The notes beneath the pieces are model-generated. The model made no database searches. It was not told the origin of the DNA and saw only the letters and a list, made by a program, of their open reading frames with translations. A stretch of DNA of 64,000 nt from Paraglaciecola psychrophila 170. GTDB lineage: Bacteria; Pseudomonadota; Gammaproteobacteria; Enterobacterales; Alteromonadaceae. The stretch is from the NCBI RefSeq assembly GCF_000347635.1, contig NC_020514.1:3410001-3474000 (forward strand), in the 5' to 3' direction. Shown here in pieces: positions 45,952-56,316 of this stretch (the first letter of the stretch is position 1; each line of letters starts with the position of its first letter). Made by a program: the position numbers and the translations under genes.

Positions 45952-46476
45952 TTAATGATGGGGCAAGGCATCTACTAACTTTTCTCTAGCAATTTTCACT
46001 TTAGCTTCAAGACGAGAGCTAAAGAAAACACCAGATAAAGCAGCAACCATTCCAGCCATAGTTGGAATAGTAGCCATAGAAATCCCTGCAGCCATTAGAC
46101 GAGGGTTACTTGTACCCTGAGCAGCCATGGTCTCGAACACACCGATCATTCCGGTAACTGTTCCCAGCAGACCAATAAGAGGGCACATAGCAACAAGAGT
46201 TTTAATTAATAACATTCTCGTACCAAGGCCTTCTGAAGCTTGTGAAATCCATGTGTCACGGATTCTATGCGCATACCATGAGGTAGTATCTTCTCGAGCA
46301 TCCCAGTTGGAAATAATTTCATCTCTCAACTTTGGATAAACTGAAGCTAAATACCAAAAGCGCTCTATCATAAATGCCCACATAAGAAAGAGCGCTACTG
46401 CGACAACATAAAGTACGTCACCGCCAGCAGCAATAAAATCCCTGACAGACTCCCATAGTTCTATCAGGTATAACAT
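45952..46476 (-). CDS. exbB: ExbB-like proton channel subunit (TonB2 ExbB)
   Basis: A 174-residue protein from ATG 46474-46476 (MLYLIELWESVRDFIAAGGD). The frame could extend to 46509, but that would overlap the preceding gene. Three membrane segments include LIKTLVAMCPLIGLLGTVTG and MIGVFETMAAQGTSNPRLMA, the MotA/TolQ/ExbB channel signature. This is the short ExbB of the TonB2 cluster. Confidence 0.93.
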   Translation of the reverse strand: MLYLIELWESVRDFIAAGGDVLYVVAVALFLMWAFMIERFWYLASVYPKLRDEIISNWDAREDTTSWYAHRIRDTWISQASEGLGTRMLLIKTLVAMCPLIGLLGTVTGMIGVFETMAAQGTSNPRLMAAGISMATIPTMAGMVAALSGVFFSSRLEAKVKIAREKLVDALPHH

Positions 46477-46477
46477 C

Positions 46478-47830
46478 TTAAGCTTTCTCCGTCTCAGCAT
46501 GCGTAGCAATTATGCCCGCAGTCTGCTCGTCAAGGATATGCACAATAGATTTACTGCGCCCAGCAACAATACTGTGAGTCAATAATAGTGGTAAGGCAGC
46601 AATAATACCTAAAGCAGTTGTTACCAATGCCATTGAGATACTACCGGCCATCAATTTAGGGTCACCGGTTCCAAACAATGTAATTTGTTGGAAAGTGGCA
46701 ATCATACCGATAACGGTACCTAACAGACCCAGTAGAGGAGCAATAGCAGCAAAAATCTTAATGATATTGATACCGCTTTCAATTCTCGGTAGCTCTTTCA
46801 AAATGGCTTCGTCTAGCTTTAACTCTAAGCTTTCTGTATCAGCAGATTTGTTCGCTGTATACACTTGCAAAATACGACCGAGGGGATTTCCAATAGATGG
46901 ATTAGACACATTTTTAAGTTGCGTTTTCATTTTCGCACCTACTAATGTGAGTGTAATCACTTTATACAAGCCTATTATTAGACCAATGATTAACATTACT
47001 GTAATAGTATAACCAACAGTACCACCGGCATGATAACGTTCCATCATTGTTGCTTTTTCTTTCAACAAGCTAAGAATACCGCCCTTTGAAGGATCCGCAT
47101 AAAATGGAACAATACCTGAAGTAGCTGCTTGTAATGCATTAGCAGAACTAACTAGATATCCATCAGGTTGACGACCTAGAGGTTGAACCATTTCATTTTG
47201 GTCATCGTAAACTAAATAACCTTGCTCACCAATTAAGTTAAATGTACCAACACGAACGACTTCTTGTTGCTGAGATCCACCGTCTAGATTTACGACATCA
47301 GTTGTAAAGCGTGAAATTTGTCCTGACTCAGTCATTTCAGTCTGAAGTGCAAACCAAAGATCTTCTAACTCTTTAATGTTAGGAAGACCTTTCGCTTCTT
47401 CAGACATACGTTTTAAAAACGCACCACGTCCTGGGAATTCAGCACTTACAATTGAAGTAGAAATTTGGCCATAAGCTTCGGCAGATGCTTGACGAACTAC
47501 GCCGAACATTTCACCTAAAGTACCTGTGGCTGTTGTCAACTCAACTTCTTTCTCGGCTAATCTTACTTCGTTATCGGCAAATGCTTTTTGCAACCTGTCG
47601 CCACGAGACGTTTCAGATTTAAGATCGGCTTGAGCCTTTCTTACTAAAGCTTGTTTGTCAGAACGAGCTGACTGAAATTCTGCTTCACGTTCTTTATTGA
47701 TACGTGCTTCGGATACACGGCTCTTTTTAACTTCATCAAGAAGCTCTTCTAACGAAGTTGCGGCTTGTGCTGAAGAGGCCAATAATGTAATCGACACAGC
47801 CGCTAATATGGATTTAAATACAGTTTTCAT
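46478..47830 (-). CDS. TtpC-like MotA/TolQ/ExbB family protein of the TonB2 cluster
   Basis: A 450-residue protein. The start is ATG 47828-47830 (MKTVFKSILAAVSITLLASS), with GGAG nine bases before it. A signal peptide is followed by a coiled-coil periplasmic region (residues about 30-110) and a further periplasmic domain. Three membrane helices follow, with IIKIFAAIAPLLGLLGTVIG and MIATFQQITLFGTGDPKLMA. This is the long ExbB-type (TtpC in Vibrio) that is specific to TonB2 systems. It abuts the DUF3450 gene stop. Confidence 0.93.
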   Translation of the reverse strand: MKTVFKSILAAVSITLLASSAQAATSLEELLDEVKKSRVSEARINKEREAEFQSARSDKQALVRKAQADLKSETSRGDRLQKAFADNEVRLAEKEVELTTATGTLGEMFGVVRQASAEAYGQISTSIVSAEFPGRGAFLKRMSEEAKGLPNIKELEDLWFALQTEMTESGQISRFTTDVVNLDGGSQQQEVVRVGTFNLIGEQGYLVYDDQNEMVQPLGRQPDGYLVSSANALQAATSGIVPFYADPSKGGILSLLKEKATMMERYHAGGTVGYTITVMLIIGLIIGLYKVITLTLVGAKMKTQLKNVSNPSIGNPLGRILQVYTANKSADTESLELKLDEAILKELPRIESGINIIKIFAAIAPLLGLLGTVIGMIATFQQITLFGTGDPKLMAGSISMALVTTALGIIAALPLLLTHSIVAGRSKSIVHILDEQTAGIIATHAETEKA

Positions 47831-47835
47831 CAATA

Positions 47836-48609
47836 TCACTCCGCAGCTTTGATTGGTAGTTTAAGAAGGTCAGCTGGCAATAGTTTGTTCGCCATACGCA
47901 CAGCTATTACAACTGGATTAATGAATTCAGCACCCAACTCTTCCCAAGCTCTAGCATCATTGTCCCAAACCCAAGCACTCTTTTGATCAAGTGACAAAGC
48001 TAAAAGAGCTGTTCTACCCAAATTGAAAAATTCTACTGTAATTACAGTTCCTTGATAATCTAACTTACCTTGATAAGCATCGATTGTACCACCGTATGCG
48101 TTTTCGATTTGATATGCTTCGATGACCTGGCGAAACTGTTCAGAAGTTGTAACATTTGAATTAGCCATAATATCGCGTAAACGTTCTACACGCTCTTTAC
48201 GCTCATTAAGATTAATTGGAATGTCAAGGTCAATGAATTTCTCAAGACTATCAATCATTCTAAACATTAGCGGAACTACGCCACGTTTAACGCCATCAAT
48301 ACCATCAATCTGTGTTTGTAATGAATCGATACTACGTTGTTGATCTGCAACCAATGTAGATACGTAGTCATTGTAGACTTTCAGATTTTCTGTTTCGTCA
48401 ACAACTCCGCGGTACTCAATAAACAATTCCTGTGACTGTTCGTACAGGTTATTAATTTTCTTTTGGGATTTCGCTGCAGCCGCATGAATTTTAGCTTCTT
48501 CTTTGTGAAGCTCGTTTAACGGATCTGCAGAGACAACAGCACTGCTGCCGAGTGCTATCGCACCGACGACGGCAGAAGCAATAAGGTTTCTCTGGCTCAT
48601 TTTGGACAT
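47836..48609 (-). CDS. DUF3450 periplasmic coiled-coil protein (TonB2 cluster)
   Basis: A protein of about 257 residues. The frame opens at 48618 with TTG; the first ATG is 48609 (MSKMSQRNLIASAVVGAIAL), used here. A signal peptide ends in VVSA. A coiled coil occupies residues about 35-110 and DUF3450 covers most of the mature part (GVVPLMFRMIDSLEKFIDLD, QIENAYGGTIDAYQG). It is always linked with TonB2 genes. Function is unknown beyond that association. It is the first gene of the leftward operon. Confidence 0.9.
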   Translation of the reverse strand: MSKMSQRNLIASAVVGAIALGSSAVVSADPLNELHKEEAKIHAAAAKSQKKINNLYEQSQELFIEYRGVVDETENLKVYNDYVSTLVADQQRSIDSLQTQIDGIDGVKRGVVPLMFRMIDSLEKFIDLDIPINLNERKERVERLRDIMANSNVTTSEQFRQVIEAYQIENAYGGTIDAYQGKLDYQGTVITVEFFNLGRTALLALSLDQKSAWVWDNDARAWEELGAEFINPVVIAVRMANKLLPADLLKLPIKAAE

Positions 48610-49170
48610 ATTTCCCAACCAATTTTTTTATTTTAAATCCTCGTCAAGCCATAAATTTTATTGACAAGGGGCTATAAAGTTCTTTTTTCAAGGGACTTTG
48701 AATTTATAAGAATAAAGACCAAGACCAAAGAATATTCACACGTATGTAAGTAAATTGTCAAGAAACTACAACCATTAAGACAGAAATTATTACAATCAGC
48801 CAATCAGTGTTCATAAACTAATCATATCACCATACAAATTAACATTTAATAACAGAACTCGATTTATGAAGTTAACTAAATATTGGTCTTAATATAAAAT
48901 CTTATAGCTAAAAAAGAAGATATTTGTACATAATAATCAGCTAATAATTACGCAGATTTTTAGAATGTTGATAGTGTCCCACAGTATTTAAACCTCAACA
49001 AAAGACTAAACAATGCATTAAGAATTGAAATTTATAGTATCTATAGGCTTGATAGGTATGACTAGGAATATTCAATTCACAGGGAAGAAAACCAGTATTA
49101 GTCGAGTGTTTGGCCATTTGACCGTACCATAATAACTTAAAGTTTACGTCTCCCTCAGATTAATATTCTA

Positions 49171-49207
49171 ACCACGGCCGTCATGCGCTGACATTGACGG
49201 CCGTGGT
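49171..49207. repeat. Perfect GC-rich 13-bp inverted repeat
   Basis: ACCACGGCCGTCA (49171-49183) and its exact complement (49195-49207) surround an 11-base loop. The surroundings are A+T-rich and gene-free. No T run follows on either strand beyond two or three bases. It could be a stranded terminator, a repeat element or a recombination site. Confidence 0.55.
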
Positions 49208-49889
49208 AACTTCAATGTCATAGAAGGATATGGAAAATATAAAATAAAATAGCTCAGAATACCCCTCGCTCTCACACACCACATCCCTGACCTGACACTT
49301 TAATGATGTCCTTCAGCACATCAATCTAGATGATTTCAATACCACTATTATCCCATAAACACTCCAAATCAGTCTTAACGAAGAAGCAGCATTGCGTTAA
49401 ATGATAAAACCATTCACCTTACATTAGCCAAAGCTTAGGAATATGTGCTGCTCATTTAGTCAGTGCTTAGTCGGTTGAGAATAATATATCTGGACAAACT
49501 TGAGAGAGTGAAGGATTTACCCCTTTTCCTATAGAACCAAACGTAAGGTTCTCATATGGCTCATACACACCATAAACTACAATATTGTGGTAAAAAGCTA
49601 TTCCTGGGATACCCTATCAATATGATAAAGTCCTAATTCATCGAACCAACTATTCTTCATTGCAATAGTTGACACAGGACAATTTATATTGCGCCATGAT
49701 TGCATTTTGATGAAGATGTATTTCCCTTTAAGCTAAGGTGTTTTAACCGTCAATGTATACAGCTGGGCTGCTTCCATAGCCCCAACTGGATGACGCCTAA
49801 GCGCCTCATCCCCATAATTAGCAATGTAAACTCTCGCTTGCAATTGGTTATTTTGAAATAATTAACAAACCCACGAACACAGTATTTAA

Positions 49890-50200
49890 TTGCCTAAAAA
49901 CCTCTTGCGCTGTCGGTATCCCCAACAAACGCATACTGCCATCATTTTTGGGTATTTCTAACCGTCTAACGGCCTGCCCTTGATAATTTTTGTCTTTTAG
50001 TTAAAGCAATAAGATTTTAATTACACTGCAAATCCGCAGCAAAATCGCTCTGCTTATCGATGCCTGCCGCGCGTTTCGCTCTTGACGCATATTTATAAAG
50101 GCTGCCGTTAAAATTCGCATGCAGCCGTTGCACATAAAAACTCGAGTAAACTCTTCAACCTCAAAATTTACTTGCCGTCGTTGACTCATTGTCATCCTTG
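49890..50200 (-). pseudogene. Degraded group II intron reverse-transcriptase fragment
   Basis: Leftward, 49890-49985 translates as YQGQAVRRLEIPKNDGSMRL then LGIPTAQEVFRQLN. The I-P-K-x-(D/N)-G-x-x-R-x-L-G-I-P-T motif is diagnostic of the first blocks of group II intron (LtrA-type) reverse transcriptases. Upstream, about 50051-50075 in another frame, RAAGIDKQSD matches the preceding A-G-(I/V)-D-G region. Stops and frameshifts break the frame and the catalytic YADD block is absent, so this is a remnant. The surrounding 50.2-50.6 kb may contain the structured intron RNA, but I cannot fold it. Confidence 0.65.
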
Positions 50201-50642
50201 TTGTAGCTTTCCACTTCACCTGCCTTTGACGCGTGCTAGCTCCATATAAGGTGGCAACCTACGCCAAGTGAACTTTAAATCAGTCCATTTGTTTCCAAGC
50301 AACTGCAATAAAGATTTCTGCGCCCGTCGGTGTAATTGTGAGCCCACAACACTTCAAAAAAAGTAAAACAGAGACTTATCGTTCGCTTCCCCTTTCGCAA
50401 CACACGCAGTTCTTTAAACACTACCGCTCTGTTGAACATTGATTTCAGGCTCCACCAGTTACTGCAACAGTTCCCTGTTAGCCATGCCACCCTCAATCAC
50501 GCAGTGGGTCTGATTAGGTATTGGGCATTACGCTATTTTGCAAGCTCATCCACCCACCACGCCGAAACAGACTCGCTCTCGCTGTATATTACTCACTTCC
50601 TATGGCTTATTTAAGCCTGTCAGGTTTGCGAGCTTCGCTGGG

Positions 50643-50680
50643 AAAAAAAATGCCGCGCACTAATTTTAGCGGGCGGCATA
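50643..50680 (-). terminator. Intrinsic terminator of the broken TonB receptor
   Basis: Leftward GCCGCCCGC...GCGCGGC: arms ATGCCGC (50650-50656) and GCGGCAT (50673-50679) with an intervening loop, followed leftward by eight T (complement of the A run at 50643-50650). It is 38 bp after the stop. Confidence 0.8.
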
Positions 50681-50717
50681 AACTGTATATCTAGATTATT
50701 GTCACATACCTTCTAAA

Positions 50718-53696
50718 TTAGAAAGTAAATTTAACCCCGGCTTTATACATACGTCCAAGATTGTCATAAGTACTTGGGAAAGTATTACCACTGTTAAATG
50801 AAGTTGAACCAACTTCACCACCTAAAACAGGCGCATCTTTTTCGAAGATGTTATCTATACCAAACGTAAATTTAGTATGCTCATTATAGAGATAGCTCGC
50901 AAACAAATCGACATAGTCATAACTTTCAATACTTTGAAACTGGGCAAATGTGTCAACAATTTGGTCACTTTGAATATCAACGCCGCTCATGTGACGCCAT
51001 AGAGCAGAAACTGTGAAGTCATTCAACTGCCATGTTGTACGCTGAACCCAACGCAAGTCAGATGTCGGACTACAAGTTGTACCAAACTGTCCTTTACAAT
51101 CAATTAATACAGATTCATTAGAACTTTGTTGTTCATGCGTTAAATATTTGTTTACGTTAGCATTAAATGATATCTCACCCATTTCACCTAAATCTACGCT
51201 AAAGTCTACGTTTACTTCGATGCCTTCAACCTGACGAGACTTAAGGTTAGTCGTAAACAACTCTATACCAGAGCCAGAAATGGTTAAATCACCACCAATG
51301 CGTTTGATTTTTGAACATGCAACGGTATCGCCGCCTATGTAACAGCCATCAAGCACTTCTTGAGGAGAGAATTCACCAATATAATCGTCAACTTGAATGT
51401 CGTAATAATCAACTGAAAGTACAAAATCATCCAAGAAATCAGCAGTGTAAACAAAACCAGCAGTAAATGTTTCAGCATCTTCTGCACCAGGTGCATTATC
51501 GGGATCACTGCCATTGAAGGCGTTAACTTGACCAGAGATAATATCTTGTACCGCACCTACTTGCGCTGGAAGCATACCTGTTGATAAACAAAGAGCCGTT
51601 AACGCTGCATCAATGTTACTCACATTAGCAATTGAACATGGATCTAGCGTTGCGTTATCTAAACCTGTCACGACAGGAGAAGAAAGCTCACCAACGTTTG
51701 GAGCACGTGTTGCTGATTGCTGCATTACGCGGATTAATACTTGGTCAGTTGGTTGCCATGTGGCACCCAGTTTCCACGTATCTACAGAGCCAACAGAGCT
51801 ATAATCTGCACCACGATAACCAAATTCTATATCTACGCGTTCAGCAAAAGCAACATCTTCCAATACCGGTAAAATACCTTCAATGAAAAGCTCTTCAGAA
51901 GAGAAACCACCATTAATGGCAAGTAAGTTACCACCGGCACCGCCTTGACAACTGGCCGGCGCTTGTTTTAAACACTCATCAGGCTCTAATGAACCGGTCT
52001 CTTTACGATGTTCGTAACCAACACTGATAGAAAGTTCTTCTGCAGACCATGGAGATTTTATCGCTTCTACAGGACCATTAGCCGTAAGAAGTATAATTTC
52101 TTGCGTGTAGGCTTGTGTTTGAAGAGCGGTTGCCGTTGAATAAGCCGCCATTTCAGGTGTAATCGTGCCTAAACCACCAAATAAATTAAGTGGCACACAA
52201 GAAGAAACACCATTTTTACAGTTAACGCCATCCGTACTGTCTAATGCGTTTTGAATGTTAGTTAGGTTAGTGTAGCCACCACGTGTAGTAACACGGTTTG
52301 TTTCACCATATTGATATGAGGCGTCATACATCCAATCGCCATACAATTCACCTTCAACTCCGGTTAGCAAAGAAAATTGGTCTGTGTTGAAAAGTTCTGA
52401 GCGTGGACCAAACTCTACTGTACGACGACGTAATTGCACATTTAAGTAATCGGCAGCATCAACGTCACCGCTTCCATTACTATCAATCCAGTTAGTCAAC
52501 CCTGGAGTATTTAATAAGCCCGCTGCAAGAGCATCGTTACCGGCATCAATCATGTATTGGCGAGCCTGATCAACGATGAATGGGTTAGCAAGGGGTATGT
52601 CAAATCTAGCGCCAAACGTACCTGAAGGAGCGACTTGTTGTGAAACAGACTGACGGTTATAGTTGAATGTACTATAAACAGTAGCATTGTCATTGATTTC
52701 ATAATGACCAATAGCGGTCGCAGAATAACGCTCAGCGGGAGTTTGATAGAAGTTAAAAGGGTTGAAATTGAATCGGCTACAATCTGCACCAATGCTACCG
52801 TCATTTCTAAATTGCCCATTAGCCGGCGCATAACCCACGAGTGCAAACTTTGTTGGGATAGCAGTAGTTGAACCACTTCCTAAAACAAAATCAACAACAT
52901 TAGGACCGTCACAACCTGCAGGGCCAGGAACGGGTGGAAGACCGGCACTAAATTCATTAAGACCCGCACCGGTTTCACTGTCGATACCCAGCAAACCTAA
53001 TGGACGGTCACCTAATAGTACCTGGTCACGATTCATCCAGCTTACAGATAAAGCAATATTACCTTTACCGTCAGCAGAGTTTGAACCTAACGTTAAAGAG
53101 ATGTTGTCTTTCTGACCATCATTATCACCTGTTACAGCATGATTGTATTGTAATTCAACACCTTCAAAATTCTTTTTCATGATGAAGTTAATAGCACCTG
53201 ATATGGCATCAGAGCCATATACTGCTGAAGCACCACCCGTTACAACATCAACACTTTGTATTAATGCGGTAGGAATAGAAGCAGTATCAACTTGACCATT
53301 AAAATTGAAAGGTGTCATACGACGACCATCCATCAAAATCAATGTACGCTGAGTACCTAAACCACGTAAGTCAACTGTTGCAGCACCCGCACTACCATTG
53401 TTTACGTTGGCACCATCACCCGGAATTGTACTAGGCAATACTTTAAGCATTCTTTCCACTTCAGGCTCTTGAAAGAAACCAAGCTCTTCAGAGCTCATTG
53501 AGAAAATTGGGCTGGTAGAAACAGCACCAGGTCGGCGAATACGACTACCTGTAATTGAAATCTTTTAAATTGAGTTAAGTGAGTCAACTGATTCAGCTGA
53601 TTCAGTTGACTCTTCTTGTGCATTTATCGAGCCTGAAACGACCATTATCGATGACGCTACGCTCATAGCCATCGCTAGACGAATTGACTTCGCCAA
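50718..53696 (-). pseudogene. Large TonB-dependent receptor split by a nonsense codon
   Basis: The main frame (50718-53498, 926 codons from the first Met after the stop) is a TonB-dependent receptor. Its plug has TVDLRGLGTQRTLILMDGRR, VVTGGASAVYGSDAISGAIN and FIMKKNFEGVELQYN, and its barrel ends MYKAGVKFTF. In the same frame upstream is a signal peptide (LAKSIRLAMAMSVASSIMVV then SGSINAQEE), separated by TAA at 53565-53567: ...SLNSI-stop-KISITGSRIRRPG. GAA to TAA would give the expected IEKISITGSRIRR. No ATG lies near the GGAGAG at 53719-53724, so the start codon may also be lost. As it stands the receptor would lack a signal peptide. Confidence 0.88.
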
Positions 53697-53719
53697 TTTT
53701 GAATTTATAAAGATGTATC

Positions 53720-54052
53720 TCTCCTTTGACCAAAATATTTTATAGTGTTTGGTCGTTGAAACGACTTTTAAAATGAAGGTATTGACCCTCTAATCCAATA
53801 ACAAACAGGATTATTACATCTGGTCAAAAATACAACCCAAACAATATAAGGCACAACATATAACTAAACATGCAGCCATATTGATAAGAAATTATCTACA
53901 TTTATTTGTCTAGTGATTTTTGTTTTGCTAATTATTTCTGTCATCAAGATAAAACATTAACTATTGTGAACAGCTAGGAAACTAAAGTGTTAGACGAAAC
54001 CACTTAACAATGTATATATTGGACGCATGAATTAATATTAAAGGTAAAAAAC
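53720..54052. other. Intergenic region between the broken receptor and the ComFB gene
   Basis: A+T-rich, divergent, 333 bp. It contains the receptor's GGAGAG ribosome site (53719-53724) and should hold promoters for both sides. No consensus element was recognised. Confidence 0.35.
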
Positions 54053-54340
54053 ATGAAACTAGATGATGATATCCATAACTATTACGAACACTTAGTACTT
54101 GATAGGATTGAAACATTAGGCTTGAATAAGTCTAAGGGTGAAGATTATTTAGCAGACTTATGCTGCCTCGCTCTGAACCAAATCCCACCGCGATATATTA
54201 GATTTGAAGTGGACATGTCCTTTTATTTGCCACAAAGCGAACGTCAACAGATGGAAATGAATGCAGTAAACGCGGTTAGTCAGGCAGCAAGCTTTTTAGA
54301 TCAAAATGTTATTGAGAAGAAACTAAAGTCAGCGACATAA
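54053..54340 (+). CDS. ComFB-family (late competence) protein
   Basis: A 95-residue protein. DDIHNYYEHLVLDRIETLGL, YLADLCCLALNQIPPRYIRF, and EVDMSFYLPQSERQQ match the ComFB family (PF10719), first named in Bacillus competence. Members have been shown to bind cyclic dinucleotides in cyanobacteria. The two cysteines in ADLCCLALN are typical of the family. It stands alone between the broken receptor and the SRP RNA gene. A nucleotide-second-messenger role is an inference. Confidence 0.85.
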   Translation: MKLDDDIHNYYEHLVLDRIETLGLNKSKGEDYLADLCCLALNQIPPRYIRFEVDMSFYLPQSERQQMEMNAVNAVSQAASFLDQNVIEKKLKSAT

Positions 54341-54354
54341 TAGGAATTTAGGAT

Positions 54355-54466
54355 TGGTGGTGCCCTTCCAGCCACACCTCGGCACATGAGTCGTTTGCTG
54401 CGGCTGCTCCCTTCCAGGTCTGACCGGGTTCACAAATTATCATTGCGAGGGGACCGAAAGGTCACC
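54355..54466 (-). ncRNA. ffs: Signal recognition particle 4.5S RNA
   Basis: Leftward the RNA contains GGTCAGACCTGGAAGGGAGC and then AGC, the conserved symmetric/asymmetric loop and GGAA tetraloop of domain IV, bound by Ffh. The flanking GGTGACCTT and AAGGGCACCACC ends pair. Length about 112 nucleotides, like E. coli 4.5S (114). Ends are estimated from pairing. Confidence 0.93.
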
Positions 54467-54588
54467 GTTGAAATCCTTAACAAAACTTTCGCATCGCGTT
54501 AAGGGGGATGCATTATGAACAAAGCTTATGTCAGATGCAATACTCTTTTCACGACATTTTTTCCGAAATTGTATTCAGCGAATAGAAA

Positions 54589-55635
54589 TCAACCAAATCG
54601 TTCTTCAGCAATTTGATTAGCGATAATATTAGTAGCAACCCCTTGTGACTGAGCGCGATGGTATATCTCTAGTAGTGTATTGCTTATTTTTTCAATATGG
54701 TCTCGTAAACCTTTATCTGAACTAGAAATTGATTGGTGATATATGTCTATTATCCCACCAGCGTTTAACACATAATCTGGGGCATACAGGATCCCTTTAT
54801 CTGCTAACAACTGACCAAACTCTTCTTTAGCCAACTGGTTGTTCGCTGCACCAGCAATCACTTTCACTTTTAATTTCGCAATGTTTTTGGCATCAAGAAT
54901 GGCTCCCATTGCACAAGGGGCAAATACATCAACATCTAAATCATAAATATCTTCAGGGCTGACTGCCGTGGCAGAAAACTCGCTGACTGCTTTTTCAATG
55001 TTTTCAGGATGGATATCGCTGACATATAACTTGGCTCCCTGTTTATATAGATGTTTCGCTAGGCGAATTCCAACGTGCCCGAGACCTTGAATAGCGACTT
55101 TTACTCCTTTAAGCTCAGAATTCATCGCATGTTCTACCGTTGTTTTAAGACCAACGTACACGCCATAAGCCGTTGATGGAGCTGGATTTCCATCAGCTGG
55201 TTCAGAATTAATATGATATTTGGCATGAATACCTGCCACATGAGCGGTTTGTCTACCCATTAGTTTCAAGTCATCAACTGTCAAACCTGAATCTTCAGCA
55301 CTGATGTATATCCCAGATAAACTATCAATGAACTTACCCATAGCAAACATTTTTTCTGGTGTTTTTTCAGTTCGAGGATTGCCAATAATAACAGCCTTGC
55401 CGCCCCCCTGTTTAAGCCCAGCCATCGCGGCTTTATAAGTCATGCCCTTGGACAGTCTTAATACGTCTCGCAGTGCTTCTTCATCACTAGCATATGGCCA
55501 CATACGACACCCACCTAGGGCATTACCTAGATTTGAATTATGCACAGCAATGATTGCTTTCAAACCACTTTTTTTATCTTGATAAAAAGCCACATGTTCG
55601 TGCCCATCAAATTCACTATGCTCAAAAACCGACAT
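54589..55635 (-). CDS. ldh: Leucine dehydrogenase (Glu/Leu/Phe/Val dehydrogenase family)
   Basis: A 348-residue protein from ATG 55635 (MSVFEHSEFDGHEHVAFYQD). AAAGAG lies upstream; a GTG three codons earlier is possible. It has LGGCRMWPY, the catalytic GGGKAVIIG (Lys) and DSGLTVDDL regions, and a Rossmann domain (VAIQGLGHVGIRLAKHLYKQ). This is typical of bacterial leucine dehydrogenases, which interconvert leucine and 2-ketoisocaproate using NAD+. It is divergent from the Lrp-type regulator, which probably controls it. Confidence 0.92.
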   Translation of the reverse strand: MSVFEHSEFDGHEHVAFYQDKKSGLKAIIAVHNSNLGNALGGCRMWPYASDEEALRDVLRLSKGMTYKAAMAGLKQGGGKAVIIGNPRTEKTPEKMFAMGKFIDSLSGIYISAEDSGLTVDDLKLMGRQTAHVAGIHAKYHINSEPADGNPAPSTAYGVYVGLKTTVEHAMNSELKGVKVAIQGLGHVGIRLAKHLYKQGAKLYVSDIHPENIEKAVSEFSATAVSPEDIYDLDVDVFAPCAMGAILDAKNIAKLKVKVIAGAANNQLAKEEFGQLLADKGILYAPDYVLNAGGIIDIYHQSISSSDKGLRDHIEKISNTLLEIYHRAQSQGVATNIIANQIAEERFG

Positions 55636-55848
55636 CTCATTCACTCTTTAAATGTTCCTATACACTAATCATATCCCACAAGATGTAGGACATCTTTTGC
55701 GACTTTATTGTGCAGTCAAACTAGTTAAACTAAAAAATCACAGATGAATTGTGTCACTAGGATAAATATCCTCTTTTTTGTCTTGAAAAAGAATTAAACA
55801 TTCATCATGCTATCAGCCAATTAAATACTCTCAATAAAATAAAAAATT

Positions 55849-56316
55849 ATGAAACTAGATAAATTCGATCGAGAAATTTTGCGAGTCATGCAAAAAGACG
55901 CGACTGTTTCGATGGCTGATTTAAGTCAAAAAGTGGGTTTGTCACACACGCCATGTTGGCGCAGAGTTAAACGACTCGAAGCTGAGAAGGTTATTCTTCA
56001 GAAAGTGACATTGTTGGATAATAAAAAATTAAATCTAGGTGTGTCAGTTTTCATTTATGTCACCTTAAAAAATCATGATGGAGAGTCATTAAATGACTTT
56101 GAAAAGGCAGTTCAAAACATTGAATCAATAGTTGAGTGTCATACTACTAGTGGTGATAAGGATTATTTGTTGAAAGTTATTGTCGAAAGTATCGAAGAGT
56201 ATGAACACTTACTTAAAACTAAATTGACAAATCTTCCCTTAGTCGACCATTTAAGTTCAACGTTCGCGCTTAAACAAGTTAAAAACACCACTGAATTACC
56301 CATTAAAAATCTTTGA
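55849..56316 (+). CDS. Lrp/AsnC-family regulator, probably of leucine dehydrogenase
   Basis: A 155-residue protein. The N-terminal winged helix reads DREILRVMQKDATVSMADLS then QKVGLSHTPCWRRVKRLE. The C-terminal ACT-like RAM domain has VECHTTSGDKDYLLKVIVES and HLSSTFALKQVKNTTELP. These cytoplasmic octameric regulators respond to amino acids. The gene diverges from leucine dehydrogenase across 213 bp, so it likely autoregulates and controls that gene (BkdR-like role). Confidence 0.92.
   Translation: MKLDKFDREILRVMQKDATVSMADLSQKVGLSHTPCWRRVKRLEAEKVILQKVTLLDNKKLNLGVSVFIYVTLKNHDGESLNDFEKAVQNIESIVECHTTSGDKDYLLKVIVESIEEYEHLLKTKLTNLPLVDHLSSTFALKQVKNTTELPIKNL

Larger units (their letters stand above)
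48610..50642. other. Two-kilobase gene desert with mobile-element debris
   Basis: No credible complete gene was found in this 2-kb region between the TonB2 operon and the broken receptor. It holds the TonB2 promoter side (48610-48900), a GC-rich perfect inverted repeat at 49171-49207, and remnants of a group II intron reverse transcriptase at about 49890-50200. Around 49760-49845 a short leftward open fragment reads YIANYGDEALRRHPVGAMEA without known identity. Confidence 0.55.

Noticed and set aside
50001..50614. Short open frames in the gene desert (50001-50219, 50275-50496, 50432-50614)
   Set aside because: The frames are not continuous with the reverse-transcriptase motif and cross it out of frame; they are part of the remnant and are not genes.
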